A DNA stretch of 64,000 bases from Rotaria sp. Silwood1 (Eukaryota > Rotifera > Eurotatoria > Philodinida > Philodinidae). The notes under the pieces are model-generated. The model was not told the DNA's origin and ran no database searches. It worked only from the letters and a program-made list of their open reading frames with translations. Within the stretch, counting starts at the first letter, position 1. The number at the start of each line of letters is the position of its first letter. Positions 40,401 through 52,526 of this stretch are shown piece after piece. The stretch spans positions 689,193-753,192 of the forward strand of contig CAJNOP010000026.1 of assembly GCA_905250075.1 (NCBI GenBank), written 5' to 3'. Both the position numbers and the translations under genes were made by a program.

Positions 40401-42054
40401 GATATTAAGTACGAACTTATAAATTTAAAATGCTAACCGAGTTTCAAAATTGAAAGAAAAGAAATTTTTTTTAGTCAAATCTATGATAATGTATAAAAAA
40501 TATTCTTTCGGTTTGTGAGTATCTTTTTGAGGAAACATTTACAACATAAATTCGTATTCAATAGTTTTGTAATAAGAAAAAGAAAACAAGTCTTACATAT
40601 GTATATATCAATACAATTGAGCTCGATATGTCTTTGAATAACTAGAAAAACTCTGACTTTTTACGAAGACATATATAGCTGACAAAAAAAATTCGTCATT
40701 TATCACTTGTATTCAATACAGCTATGACTGAAGTTAAAATTTCTTCGAGTCGATTTGTTATTCATTATGAATTTTAATTTACGACTTTATAATTCTTTCT
40801 GTGATTTAATTGATAAATGAATCGAATTGATTAAAAATTCAATAAACTCCGTATTAACAATTCAAATATAGAGGAACATAGAGTCGTTTAATACTCAAAT
40901 CAGTTCTATCCATCAAGTATGTTATAGATAGCTGATACCGTTATATTTTATCGCGTTAAGTTAATCTTACAAGTATAAATTGTTGTTTATTGAAGAACAT
41001 TTTTTATTATTAGTCTATTATCATCATTTTATATTAATTATTTAAAAGAACTTTGTCAAGAATCGCATGTTAGTGATGCATTGAACAAATACATCTTCAC
41101 TAGAATTGAGATAAGTTTTCTTCTCTAAAATGATTATAAAATGTATTGTTCGGATAATGGATTAATGAAATAATAAGATTTTATTTCCAATAGTTCGAAA
41201 AAATATTCTTAAGTGAATAGACCATATTTCTTTATCGTAATTCTAATCATCATCAACCATAAAGCTTATGTATGATTGACATGTCAACATAGTGTAGTCT
41301 ATTGTGACATAATATTTATTAGATATTCACAAATAGTTTCAACTTGTGAAATAAAATATCTAAATTTGGAATATTTCAGTATCATTTTCCTTTATCTATT
41401 ACATTTACTGCACTTATTACAACCATTTAATGTTAGCTTTCTTTCTAAAGTAGGAATACAATGAGAAAGATCAGATTCTTTTGGTCAACCAAATTATCCA
41501 TTAATTATTTTTCTAGTATTTTCAAAGTTATACATATTGCTGTATGAATAGCACAGTGATTAGCAAAATTGCGTTTCATGCACTTTTGTTGCAACTGTCC
41601 AAAACAATAAGCATTTTGAAATCATTGGTTGAAGCTGACCACTTCTGCTGAACTCGATATCTATGAATCAAACAAAAAGTATTTTAAAAATTTCAAATAA
41701 GCCAGTATGAAATCATGAAGAATATTCCATGAATTGTTCTATTTTAATTACAGTAGTAATGATATTTCCATTCAGAACTGATGATTTCACTCAAAATCAA
41801 GGGCAAACACTCGTTATTATCAATGAGCATAGATCTATTAGAAAGTTATAACAAACAATATCTCAAAGAATGAACGTTATTATTTCATTAAACGCAAAAC
41901 ATTCCAAACGTCCATATTTGACTGATCATAGCGTTAAAATTCTCGACAGTAACATAAATAGATTAGAAATGAAAGAAAACGCATCAGAGATGTAGATACT
42001 TGTGGTCACCTTATTTTGATACTTTGCTTGTGAATGTGCACAAACACATTGATA
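37497..42054. other. Long intergenic region
   Basis: About 4.5 kb upstream of Rho1 with very high AT content. The first few hundred bases, including a TAA/TAT trinucleotide run near 37528-37550, should hold the Rho1 promoter and 5' UTR. The open frames present are short and AT-driven. I see no gene, RNA or large repeat. Confidence 0.4.
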
Positions 42055-42990
42055 TTTATACACATTAGTGCTCAAATTTATGATTGAATAGTTGTACTAT
42101 ATGGACAAAAATTTCTAGAAGAATAAACACAGTAATTTTCAAGTCATAAAAGATGTTGTGGAAGCTCGATTTTAACAGTACCATGTGAAAGAGTACAAAG
42201 TTCTGAACGATATGTAGTTCGTCGTACCTCTTACGACTTTCTGTTACAAAGTTAAAACTAGGGGTACAAATTCTTAGTTACGTTCTCAAGAATATAAACA
42301 ACATCCTGACCTTATGATCCTAGTTATGCAACTGGACTCTGACACTTCTAATTTTGGATTCGAAACTCCTGGGTTTTCCATAGCACCCCAAAAGTTTGAA
42401 CTCGAATTTTGAGGTTAATACCTATGACCTCTGAAAGAGCACATTGGAAAACATATTATTCATTGATTTGTCTTAATAAAAACATTAATGGTTTAAACAT
42501 GGAAGCATGCAATAAGAGATCTTGTTTGACACACTACGTTAGCAATCCACTACGAAGTTTCACTTTAATACCGTTCTATTCCAGTGCGTCGTATTGGTCT
42601 AAACATTACAAATAATAGGTTTTAAGTTATGTTTTTTCAGATGCACTAAGTCTCGACTTCCAAATTCAATTTCATATTTGCGAATCCAAAACTAAGAATG
42701 TCAATTTTTGATTCCGTGCCTAGGAACACAAATCCAGGATGTGGTTTGTGTTCCTAGAAACATCAACACCGACACCCCTAGCTACCAGCTTCTGAAAAGA
42801 ACAAAAAAAATGTATGTTTTAGTTTTCTTTTTTTGTGCATTGTAATGCTTGTAATTTTGTACTCTTCCAGATGATACTGTTAAAAGCAAACTTCTACAAC
42901 ATCTTCTAGCACTTGAAAACTATCATGTTCAATTCTTTAGAAATCTTTTCCACATCGACCAACAATGAAACCTTGATATATAGTACATCT
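42055..42990. repeat. Diverged inverted repeat with about 140-bp arms
   Basis: The left arm (about 42055-42195) pairs with the right arm (about 42850-42990). The clearest match is ATTTTCAAGTCATAAAAGATGTTGTGG...TTTTAACAGTACCATGTGAAAGAGTAC on the left against the complement of the sequence around GTACTCTTCCAGATGATACTGTTAAAAG and CTACAACATCTTCTAGCACTTGAAAAC on the right. Identity is roughly 80% in this core and lower outside it. The 650-nt spacer is slightly more GC-rich than its surroundings and encodes nothing recognised. A - strand open frame at 42906-43211 overlaps the right arm. Confidence 0.6.
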
Positions 42991-43211
42991 GACGCACCAA
43001 TCACTATGTGAATTTCAGTTATATTCTTGGCATGTAATGTGACATGGCTCAACTCGTCTAAATTTGCTATATTAATTTTATGTATAGAAAAAAGTATAGT
43101 TGTGTACGAACAGAATTTCCTAATATGATATTTACTTTTGTGGTTATCTATTTTGTGTGTTTTGATTTTCAATACAAAATGTTGATATAAAATTTTGAAA
43201 TTATTTCTCAA
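42906..43211 (-). pseudogene. Coding-like open frame, possible M1 aminopeptidase fragment
   Basis: The frame includes FSIHKINIANLDELSHVTLH, then AKNITEIHIVI. This vaguely resembles the beta-rich N-terminal domain of M1 peptidases, where a block like TIxLHAKDLxI is common. It stops shortly after and no catalytic HEXXH region is nearby. The resemblance is weak. The right arm of an inverted repeat overlaps its 3' half. It may simply be chance coding capacity in a repeat. Confidence 0.2.
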
Positions 43212-43449
43212 AACATCCTATGTTTTAAATACAATCAAGTTAAAAAAAAAACAAGCGTGTAGTTTTTGAATAAGGTATGACTTGATCGAATTCACCATTT
43301 TTAATCGATATACATCTCTTATTTGAAGTCCGTTGCTTCGCAACAAATATTAAATGAATATCTGATGTCAATTAAATGTACGAATTTATTTTCTTTTTTT
43401 TTATGATTATTTTCTTTTGCAATTAACTATAAGAAAAAAAGAAAATACA

Positions 43450-45448
43450 ATGGTAAAATTAACACCTGATCTAATTGCTAAACAAACACCAGGTCATAAT
43501 AAACGACGTGCTGATGAAACCGTTGAACATTATCTTTCACGTCTTACACATTTACCATTTCAAAATCGAGGCATTGATTCAATTGTAATATTAATAGATT
43601 TTGTTTTTTTTTGACTGACCCATTTTCATTTTCATGTTTTCTTCTTTCTCTTAGGACATAATTCCACCTTGTCGTCTATTAACTGTCATCTATCTTTATG
43701 ATAATATAATAAATAAAATTGAAAATTTTAATTTTGCTGAAAATTTAACACATCTTTATTTACAAAATAATCGTATACAAAAATTAGAAAATCTTGATTG
43801 TTGTTCAAAATTACAGAAATTATATATTGGTGGCAATCAAATACAAGTACTTGAAGGTCTTGATAAATGTATTTATTTAACAGAAATCTATGCTGAAAAT
43901 CAACGTTTACCTGAAGGTGAAAAACTTGTTTTTGAACCACGAACTTTACAATGTTTATCAAATGTTCTTGGTAATTAGAAGAAAATATATAAAAAATAAA
44001 ATGTTGTCTTTGTTTTTTTTGTTTCCTAGAAATTCTAAATGTTAGTGGCAATAATTTAGATTCTTTAGTTGAATTAAGTTGTCTCGAAAGATTGCAAGAG
44101 TTAACTGCAAATAATAATAATCTCGAAAATCTTCGTGAACTTGTACAACTTTTAAGTGTATGGTCACGTTTAAAACGACTTGATACAAGTCGAAATCCAA
44201 TATGTTCAAAATCACGTTATCGTGAACGATTAATTGTTGTTTCAACAACATTAGGTAACTTATTATATGAAATATCTTAATATTTTGAATATTAAATTTA
44301 TGAATAGAAATGCTTGATGGAAAACAAATAACAGATAATTCCCGACAATTTTTAATGAGCTGGAAAGCAACACGTGAAGCACAACACATGAGAGAAAAAT
44401 CTAAACCTAATTTACTTTATAATGGAAATGATGTTTTAGGTAATGGTGGTAAGTTTCAAAAAAATGTCGATTAAGAATATGAAAATATTATTGATAAAAA
44501 AAAGAAAACAAAGAAAATTTCAAGGATATATATGTATATATCATTAGTTTCTACCTTTCTTCCAAATATTCGTTCTTCTTTCGCGCTTGCGCGATCAATG
44601 ACATTGCATCCAGCAACAGGTCCGTAAATTTGCTACCGCATCGCTTATAAAATACGATCGTTTGATTCCTTTTCGCATGAACTATATTTTTGAAAAAAAA
44701 AAACGACAGACTTGGAACTGTACTACTACTACTCAATTTCATTTATTTCCTTAGAAAAATTCGGCCTTATTTGATATTTTATTGCTTTATTCTACCGCTT
44801 TTAGCTGTAGTTTCTTATTCTTTATTAATTAGATTGCTTTATTATATTCTTTTCAATTGTATGATTGATTTCTTTGATATACAATTCATATTACTCGAAG
44901 TCTAATTTCTAAATTAACTATAAACATTTTGTAAATGATTTATATTCATTTTTTTTCTAAATTGAACAAAGAATTATTTCTCATGTATGAAACAGTGCTA
45001 GTAGGATTATAAAAAATGTTCATCTTTTTTTGTTGATATTCTCAAATGATACATATCCTTAGAAAAGATTTCGAGTAACTTGATATATATACTTTTTCTT
45101 TCAGAAGAATTATAACTGAATATTTAATATTGTTTTAACTTATACAATTTGTTATTTGATTATATTCTATAGATTATCGTCGTAACATATTCAAAGCTGA
45201 TGTTGGTCTAATTAGAAAAAGTCAATATCCAGAGAGACTTGTAGAAAATGCTCAACGGTTTGGATTGTTAAATATTTCTTTTTTTTTCTTTACAATAAAA
45301 ATTTTATTTTAGAACAACGACAGTAACAAAAGATAAACATTCAAGTTTTCTTGCTTCAAATAAATTCACTAGTACTGGACTAACAAATTCAAATAATAAT
45401 CATACAATGAGTTTCCATGATCCAACACAACAAGCATTTCTTAAATGA
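43450..45448 (+). CDS. PPP1R42: Protein phosphatase 1 regulatory subunit 42 (leucine-rich repeat)
   Basis: Six exons: 43450-43584, 43655-43970, 44030-44254, 44308-44448, 45173-45257 and 45313-45448. The total is 1038 nt, or 345 aa. The N-terminus MVKLTPDLIAKQTPGH matches the family's start. Leucine-rich repeats follow: YLYDNIINKIENFNF, NLTHLYLQNNRIQKLENL, KLQKLYIGGNQIQVLEGL and EILNVSGNNLDSLVEL. The diagnostic AENQRLPEGEKLVFEPRTL segment and the LRR-cap block RLDTSRNPICSKSRYRERL, then EMLDGKQI, are also present. The last two exons form a poorly conserved tail. In vertebrates the protein binds PP1 and gamma-tubulin and localises to centrosomal or manchette microtubules; a ciliary or centrosomal role is inferred. 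The 724-nt fourth intron is the only long one. Confidence 0.92.
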
Positions 45449-46621
45449 TTATTATTTTTATTATGCTAGCCGTTCAATTTCTTATGACAAGCAAGGATAG
45501 AAAAAGAACTGTATGAGTAGGTGCTTTTGTTTTTCTTTCATTGTTGTATGCTTCCGAAAAATATGGTCAGCTTGTTTTTTTTTTCTGTTATTCATTCATT
45601 TCGTTATTATTTTTAAATTAAAACGTTTTATTTGTTTAACCACTATGCTAATCGAGATATTTATGTAATTTGGGAAGTTTTATAAAGCTATATATATATA
45701 TAAAGTGTCTTTTCTATTAAACACAAATTATTTTTGAAGTTACTTCATATAGGTACGTTGAATTATAAAATAATGAATGTCACGAGATGTATATCCGGCA
45801 TTCACAAGATAACTTTTGTTGCGATACAGGATCTTCGAGACACTGAAGTTGCGTCACTGATCGTGATTCAATGGATTTCTAGACTAGTAGTGCAATTTCA
45901 ATAGATTATTTAGCTCAATTGGATTGATATTTAATCAAAGATGTAAAGCACATTGAGTAACAAGTCACAGTAATAACATATTATATATCCATTCATACGA
46001 AAAATCGAAGAAAACTTATCCTTCTCGTTGTTCATCTATTCATATTGACTACATTTTGAATCCTATATTTTTATGGTTATTTTATTATTATTTTGTTCAT
46101 CATATAGATATTAAATATTTTTTTTTATTATTCTTATCATGTCTGCTGAGACACATATAATGCGATTTACTAACATGATCATATTGTCAATGATTTTTGC
46201 ATAAATAGTGTGTCTATGACATTAAATATAGTAGCACATGCACAGATAAGTTTTATCTTTTACAAAAATATAATTAAAGGATCGTTCTGTAGGCCAAACG
46301 TACGCGAGTTCTATTTTCTACATTCTGCAGGACAGGACGACGAAAAGCGTCTTATGATATTCTCTGCTCTAGAATGATGCAAGAACTTTGCAACTGTAAA
46401 ACTGGAGAATCATATATTATCGAGCTAGAAAAAGTTTCTTTGAGTATACAGTATTTTAATTCTATGCCGAAGTATCGAGCTATGTAGGATATATTCGAAT
46501 AATCATATTTTCATTTCTGAGTTCTACCAGAAGATAGTAAATATACATTCAATAAACTATGAATTCACATTATAATATTGAAATGTGAATATATATATTT
46601 TTTTGATACGCATTATTGAGT
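45449..46621. other. Intergenic region
   Basis: AT-rich sequence after PPP1R42, including its 3' UTR and an AT microsatellite near 45690-45702. No gene or repeat was recognised in it. Confidence 0.4.
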
Positions 46622-46855
46622 AGTGTCACATATCCAAAATTTTGGAGATGCGCCCACATCTCTCGCAGGAGATGCCGCATCTCCCGCGGGAGACGCGGAA
46701 TCTTCTTTAGGAGACGCGGTCATTTTCCACTGGAGATGTGTCATCTCCTTTAGAGATGCACATCCCCTGCACCTACACTCACATCTCTCGCAGTAAATGC
46801 CGCATCTCCCGCGCTAGACGTGGATGCATCTCCAAAATTTTGGATATGTGACACT
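46622..46855. mobile_element. GC-rich MITE with perfect 30-bp terminal inverted repeats
   Basis: The first 30 bases (46622-46651, beginning AGTGTCACATATCC and passing through CCAAAATTTTGG) are the exact reverse complement of the last 30 (46826-46855). The 234-bp interior is built from short palindromic units around CATCTCCCGCGGGAGA. A block of about 43 bases is repeated directly (46656-46698 and 46780-46822). The interior is far more GC-rich than its surroundings. No coding capacity exists and no target-site duplication is evident. A small non-autonomous DNA transposon fits best; a perfect TIR implies a recent or conserved element. Confidence 0.85.
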
Positions 46856-47099
46856 GCTGGCATTGTTTGATTTTATTATCTAATGTTTATCAAAATTTTA
46901 TCAAATTAGTGATTGTTTGTTTTTGTTGATGTTATATTCAATGTTACATATATAGAAATTACAGTGTGTACAGAACAATGGTTTCTTTTAGCCCTGATTT
47001 CGATCAATTTTTCTATTTTGATCTCGTACATCTCTTTTAGAAACATATAATTCAATAATAATAATCTTTATTTCTTTGTCATCTTTTTGTTATTGATTT

Positions 47100-48600
47100 A
47101 AATGGTTTTCCTATCAAGAGCATTTCTGTAGAGTGCCATACCCTAATTCGATAACGTCATTTTATCTTTTTAGAAGAAATTTCATAACTTTATACCAGAA
47201 CGTCCGTTTGAATTGTTTTCCAGAGTAAACATTACTCTGTAGCTGCATATAACTTTTATTCAAAACTAATTAGTTCTTAGCTAGCAGCAGTCATTATCAA
47301 GACATATATGTACCATTTTTGTCGGTTCTGCTTCTTTTCTAATTTGATTATGTCAACTATTTTTCTATTTTCTAATTCGGTCACTTAAGTTAATTCGTAT
47401 AGAGACTTCATGAAAAGAAATTATTTTGATATCTACGCAAAATATTTCAAATCACAAAAGAAATTACATCATTTGATTTCACATGTGAATATCTTAACTT
47501 TTATTCATTTCTTATTTAATAATTCTGTGGTGTAATTCTTAGCATATTTTTTTTTTGTCAATTATATTCGAATAATGCTTGTGATCGAAGTAAAGAGATA
47601 ATTTGAATTTGATAAATGGAATTTTTGAGTTTCTAACTGGATCATCTAATGTAAAATACGTGAAGTTTTGATAAATGATCGAAAAAAAAAGATGGTCGNN
47701 NNNNNNNNNNNNNNNNNNNNNNNNNNNNNNNNNNNNNNNNNNNNNNNNNNNNNNNNNNNNNNNNNNNNNNNNNNNNNNNNNNNNNNNNNNNNNNNNNNGA
47801 ATTTTTTTGTTGCAAGTATATATAAAGTTCAAGTCGCTTTTATTTCTTATCTTAACAACACATTGTAATGATAGATAAAATAGAAAGGAAAGTCTTTCAT
47901 ACAAAACAGAGATAAAACAACATATGAAACAGCGGTTATGTTGTTCATACTTTCTAGATGGATAGTTCTCGATTTGTCTTACATTTTTTTCTAGTACTCA
48001 CTAGTCGATCTCGTACATTGATTAGTGTGAACATGTTTTATTTTTCTATCATTCATCAAAATTACACATATTTTACATTAGGTGATCAAATTAGAAACTC
48101 GAATCGATTTGATTGATTGAATTCAAATTAAATATAACATCAGAGAATTATACATAAAAAAAAGAACAAATGAAAGTATAGATTTTCATTAGAAGAATCA
48201 AATAGTGTAATTCTAGATTAAGACATACGCATATGCCAAAACAACTTTTTTCTTGAAGCTTTGATATAATTTGATTTGAATGATTGAATTAGAAAAGAAA
48301 AATAGCTGATGTGATCAAATTAAGAAAGAAACAGAACAGATAAAAATGATGAGTAGACATCCTTGTAACGATTGCTGCTAAATAGTTTTGAATAAAAGTT
48401 ATATGCAACTATAGAGCAATGTTTACTCTGAAAAATAAGAATTAGTTCAAACAGATATTCTAGAATAAAGCTACAAATGTTTTTTTTTTTATTTAAAAAG
48501 ATCAAATTTTATGATCAAATTAGTGTTTTGACACTTGATCCAACATTGCTTACATTAAGCTCTTGGTTGACTATGAAATGCTTGACATCATCTACATTGA
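47100..48600. repeat. Large diverged inverted repeat flanking the assembly gap
   Basis: The left arm (about 47100-47698) pairs with the right arm (about 48045-48600). Matches include CAGAGTAAACATTACTCT and GCATATAACTTTTATTCAAA (47221-47265) against the complement of 48382-48433. They also include GAGTTTCTA..TGGATCATCTAATGTAAAATA (47627-47658) against the complement of 48069-48101. Identity is about 75-85% with indels. The left arm reaches right up to the N block, so the gap lies in the loop or inner arm. It is similar in form to the repeat at 10430-12735, but I see no sequence kinship between the two. Confidence 0.75.
47699..47798. other. Assembly gap of 100 N
   Basis: Exactly 100 N, the usual filler for a gap of unknown size. 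Its position inside a long inverted repeat suggests that the palindromic structure broke the assembly. Confidence 0.95.
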
Positions 48601-50299
48601 AAGTGTCATCACGCTAATAAAATAGATAAAAGTTTTCGTAATTTCATTTGTCTAATAGAAAACATTACAAACGTCATCTATTTGTTGTAAAAGAACAACA
48701 AGAATTTATTTTCTATTGATCATTGTCATGATTCATTATAGAAATGAGCTAGTTAAGTCAAAAATGAGTTGAAAATTTTTTGATGAAATGATGATTTATC
48801 TTAAGTTGATTTAAGTCAGAATGACTTGACTTGACCTTGGACTTGGTCTTTTATAACAAGTCAAGTTAACTCATAAATAAACGGATGCATCTACAATTTA
48901 ATGGTACTTGCACATAAATTGCTGTGTGAAGCATACTATTCATGTTATGAATGTGTTATTAAACTGCAGATGTATGCTAATAAACTATAGTTAATTTTAA
49001 TACGAATCAAGAAAATAGTGCTTTCGACAATTCGCATTCATCTCAAGATCACATTCAAATATGAAGTAATACGTCTAATCACTTCGGCAGTTGTTACTAG
49101 GTTTTCTTCATCAAGCTAAATAATATCTAAAATTCCTCATGATAAGTTCTTTAAAGGTCTTCAATATAATAAAGAAATAAAAAAACAAAATATAGACAAC
49201 TGAATGTTAATAATGTAAAAAAAGTCAACAAGAATTTTTGATATGATAGTTGTTACTTCATATTATACGTGAAATACCCAAAAATAACCATCAAGAAGTT
49301 TTTGACGTATTTTTACAAAATTTATATGAATTTAAAACTAGTTTACTAGAAAAAACCAATGAATATAATTATAAATCATTTCCTAAAAACCTGTCATACA
49401 CTATCATGTTCAACAGAGTAATATCAATCATCCTCGACAAGTCAAGTAGTATACATTAATTTTATGAAAACTAATAATCTCAAATTCAACATGGCAAATC
49501 CTTTTGTAAATAGAACATAAGCATAATCAATTGAAATCTTTTTTTTTTTTGTTCAATAGACATATTTTTATCTTTATCTTGACTGTCTAGTATCACTGGA
49601 GATTAAGATTCTTTTTCGTCATAATGGATATGATCCTTTTCTTTTCAAGGACTAATTCATATATTGCTCCCATTTGACTTCACTTGAGTCGAAAAATCAT
49701 TGACTTTGTCTATCTCTGGTTCAATATAATAAATATTGCAAGTAAAATAATACTAAAAGTCATCTAAAAATAAAAAAGGCACATTCATGTCAATCATACA
49801 ATAACAAAACAATGAAAAGAAGTAAGTACATCAAAGTTGATCAATCATATATATAATCCCAACACAGGAAATGAGAACTCGAAATAGACCACTAACGGCA
49901 GTATTATCATACATATCATCTTTTTCACACCACTACTTTTTTTATTTATACTCTACACAAATTTTTTGGTACATGTTAATAGAACACACTTTTCAACTTT
50001 CTGTTACCTGAATGTTATATTTAAACGTAAATGTTACTTCCGTACTGTATTCTTTAAACATTCTACTAAAATAATCAAGATTTCATGAAGGCAAAAAAAG
50101 AATTTTCTATGCAAATAGTTACGATATTCGTCAGTATAGTATCAAATTATTAAACAAAAATGATACAAATATTCGATAAGTAATATAGATTTAAAAAATT
50201 ATCAAAACACTCACATTGATGTCTAAAAAACATAGCACTTGTATGCATATTATTAATCTAAAGTATAGTAACTGTATCAAATAAAGTACATATATTATT
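48601..50299. other. Intergenic region
   Basis: AT-rich sequence. A short patch near 48790-48870 repeats GACTTGAC/AAGTCAAG motifs. The open frame at 49250-49459 (HQEVFDVFLQNLYEFKTSLL) has a coding-like look, but I recognise no family and see no splice partners, so it is not called. Confidence 0.35.
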
Positions 50300-50740
50300 A
50301 CTCGATGCTCAATATATTATTGAATGACTTGAAACAGATGAAAAAATGATACAAGAAGAAGCTGTTTATAATGTAACTGAACTTGTTTATTATTCTACGA
50401 CAATAAAACATGGTATTCATGGTAGTCAATCAGCACTAGTGAATAAAGCTTGGCATGTACATATTCTTAATACACTAATGTATTTGAAATTTTCAAAAAC
50501 TAAATTGATCATTATGTTCATCATGCAGTTTATTGATCTGAACATACGAGTGACGGAATTGATCAAGTTATTTATTTGCATTTGACTCAACATTTTGGAA
50601 TTGAATAAGTAAATGCAATACTTTGGAGTCGAGATGAAAATGAACCATTGAGTAATATATTTAATTCAAGTATTAGTAAACTTGGTCGATATACAGACAA
50701 ATTTACAACATGTCGAAATTATCATTCTATTAGTTAACTA
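50300..50740 (+). pseudogene. Decayed gene with a WHxHIL-type motif
   Basis: The frame reads LDAQYIIE, a stop, then IQEEAVYNVTELVYYSTTIK, SALVNKAWHVHILNTLMYLKF. A frameshift near 50495 leads to LDHYVHHAVY and, after another stop, SDGIDQVIYLHLTQHFGIE and ILWSRDENEPLSNIFNSSIS. The WHxHILxTxxYxxF...YxHH arrangement is the pattern I know from glycine-rich-domain (DUF1399-like) proteins. The similarity rests on that motif alone. Several stops and at least one frameshift make it a pseudogene. Confidence 0.4.
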
Positions 50741-52526
50741 TTTCTTTACACAATCAACATATATATTAACAGAAAAAACATACTTATTTTATTCATCTTT
50801 TCTTGGTATTTTTGTTTATGCGTGGGTGAATATTCTCTATTTACAAGCATATATTATTGATCATTGACATTGGATTCTCTTGAGAGAAAGTAAATTATCA
50901 TGAACATTTAAATTATTCTGTATCCTACACATACATGACATAATTAAGAATACACGTATATATGTTGTTTTTTCAATTATATATTGAAATTTACTATTTT
51001 CTAGAGTATAACTCTATTTAATTCGAAAGTACATGATATTCACTTATATCATTCATATAGATATATATATATATGACATGTGATGTTTTCATAGATTAAC
51101 TAAAAATGATTCATTCATTGAGTGTACAACAGGAGATATAATACTTATCTATATGATGAAAACAAGACATGTACATATACATAGATACTAGTCAACTATA
51201 TCTCGATGTTTTTTTGCATTTTTTTTTCGTCCATAGTTACATATCGATATAATCTAGTAAAACCTGGAAACATAAGAGAAAAACTTGTCAACATATATTT
51301 AAATATTGGGTCTAATGTATTGTTATTTATAAACGAAAACAACTGTTAATAGTCTTCTTTTTCTTCAACATATGCTAAATGATTGAGAAAGATAAAGTAA
51401 GTTTGAAAATCATGGCACAAGGGAAATCATATTTTAAAGAAATAAATTGTTAGAAAATAACAATTTAGTCACAGACATTATTTCCGTTGTATTATGAAAA
51501 TTAAAAGAAAGTCATATGTCATCAATCACATTGAAAGAAAATATGTATATATATATATATAGAGAGAGAGAGAAAACAAATGTGTACGTAAGAATAGCAG
51601 TACATCATAAATTGTCTACGTTGGTGTTATCTCAACAACAGTAACTCGGTTAATAATAGGAGTGTTGACAAAAAACATTGCATATCTTTTCTGTTCGAGA
51701 TAAAAGTATTGGACTAGACTTTGATATTTTTTATTAGTATATAATTCTATGCTTATGCAAGGTCAGGTTAGTTACTTGTAAATCGAAAAAGTATTTAAGA
51801 GTACACTTCTCAAAGTTCTTTGTATTTCGAACATATTTGAGTTTTTCTTTTGTTATGTTGTGATCTATTAAATTATATTTTCCTGATAAGTGTTCAACAA
51901 ATGACAACTCTCCTGAGTTCTTCTATATTTGATCTTTGTTTTCTAGTTTCATGCATCAAAACGATAAGAAGAAAAAGAAGAAGAAGAAGAAGAAGAAGAG
52001 AAAAAAAACAAAAAGACAAAGAGAATGGAGAGGAAAAAAAATGAGAAAATAAGATCTCATCATCTTTTCTTGTGCTTTTTTTGTCTATGTTTGTATATCT
52101 ATTTTGTCTTTGTTGGCTTTCATTCTTTTTTATCTTAGTTCAAAATGATTTCGAGTATGTTACTATATATGTTTTTAAAAAGAAAACCTGATGTCGTATA
52201 CAGTCATATTTGAAACGGCAGGTATATGACGATCGTATGTATTCGATATGAGTCTATATGTGTTAGTCTTTTATTCTAGTATATGAGAAATCTTATTTAT
52301 ATACTTATTTTATTAATACATTTTCAGGTTTCTTCTTGTTTTTATATGAAAAGAAACAGATTATATTGATGATAGATTTCTTGTTACAGTTTAGCTATGA
52401 CGAAAGATTATCTTAGTTTTCTATATAAATAGAAAGAAAAAACGTAAAAAAAAAATATCAAGACAATGTAGGGTGAAAGATGATATTTTTCTTTTAGAAA
52501 TTTTTAGTATTCTCTGATTGATATTT
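50741..52526. other. Intergenic region with microsatellites
   Basis: Upstream of the GPCR gene. It contains AT/AG dinucleotide runs (51057-51074 and 51546-51573) and a GAA/AGA tract (51967-52000). The presumed promoter and 5' UTR of the receptor lie toward its right end. No gene was recognised. Confidence 0.4.

Noticed and set aside
42409..42615. A 68-codon + strand frame in the spacer of the second inverted repeat
   Set aside because: It has no family resemblance and no splice context, and its length is within chance expectation.
44551..44905. Open frames inside the long PPP1R42 intron
   Set aside because: They overlap on opposite strands, contain poly-A/T-driven codons and lie within a clearly spliced intron.
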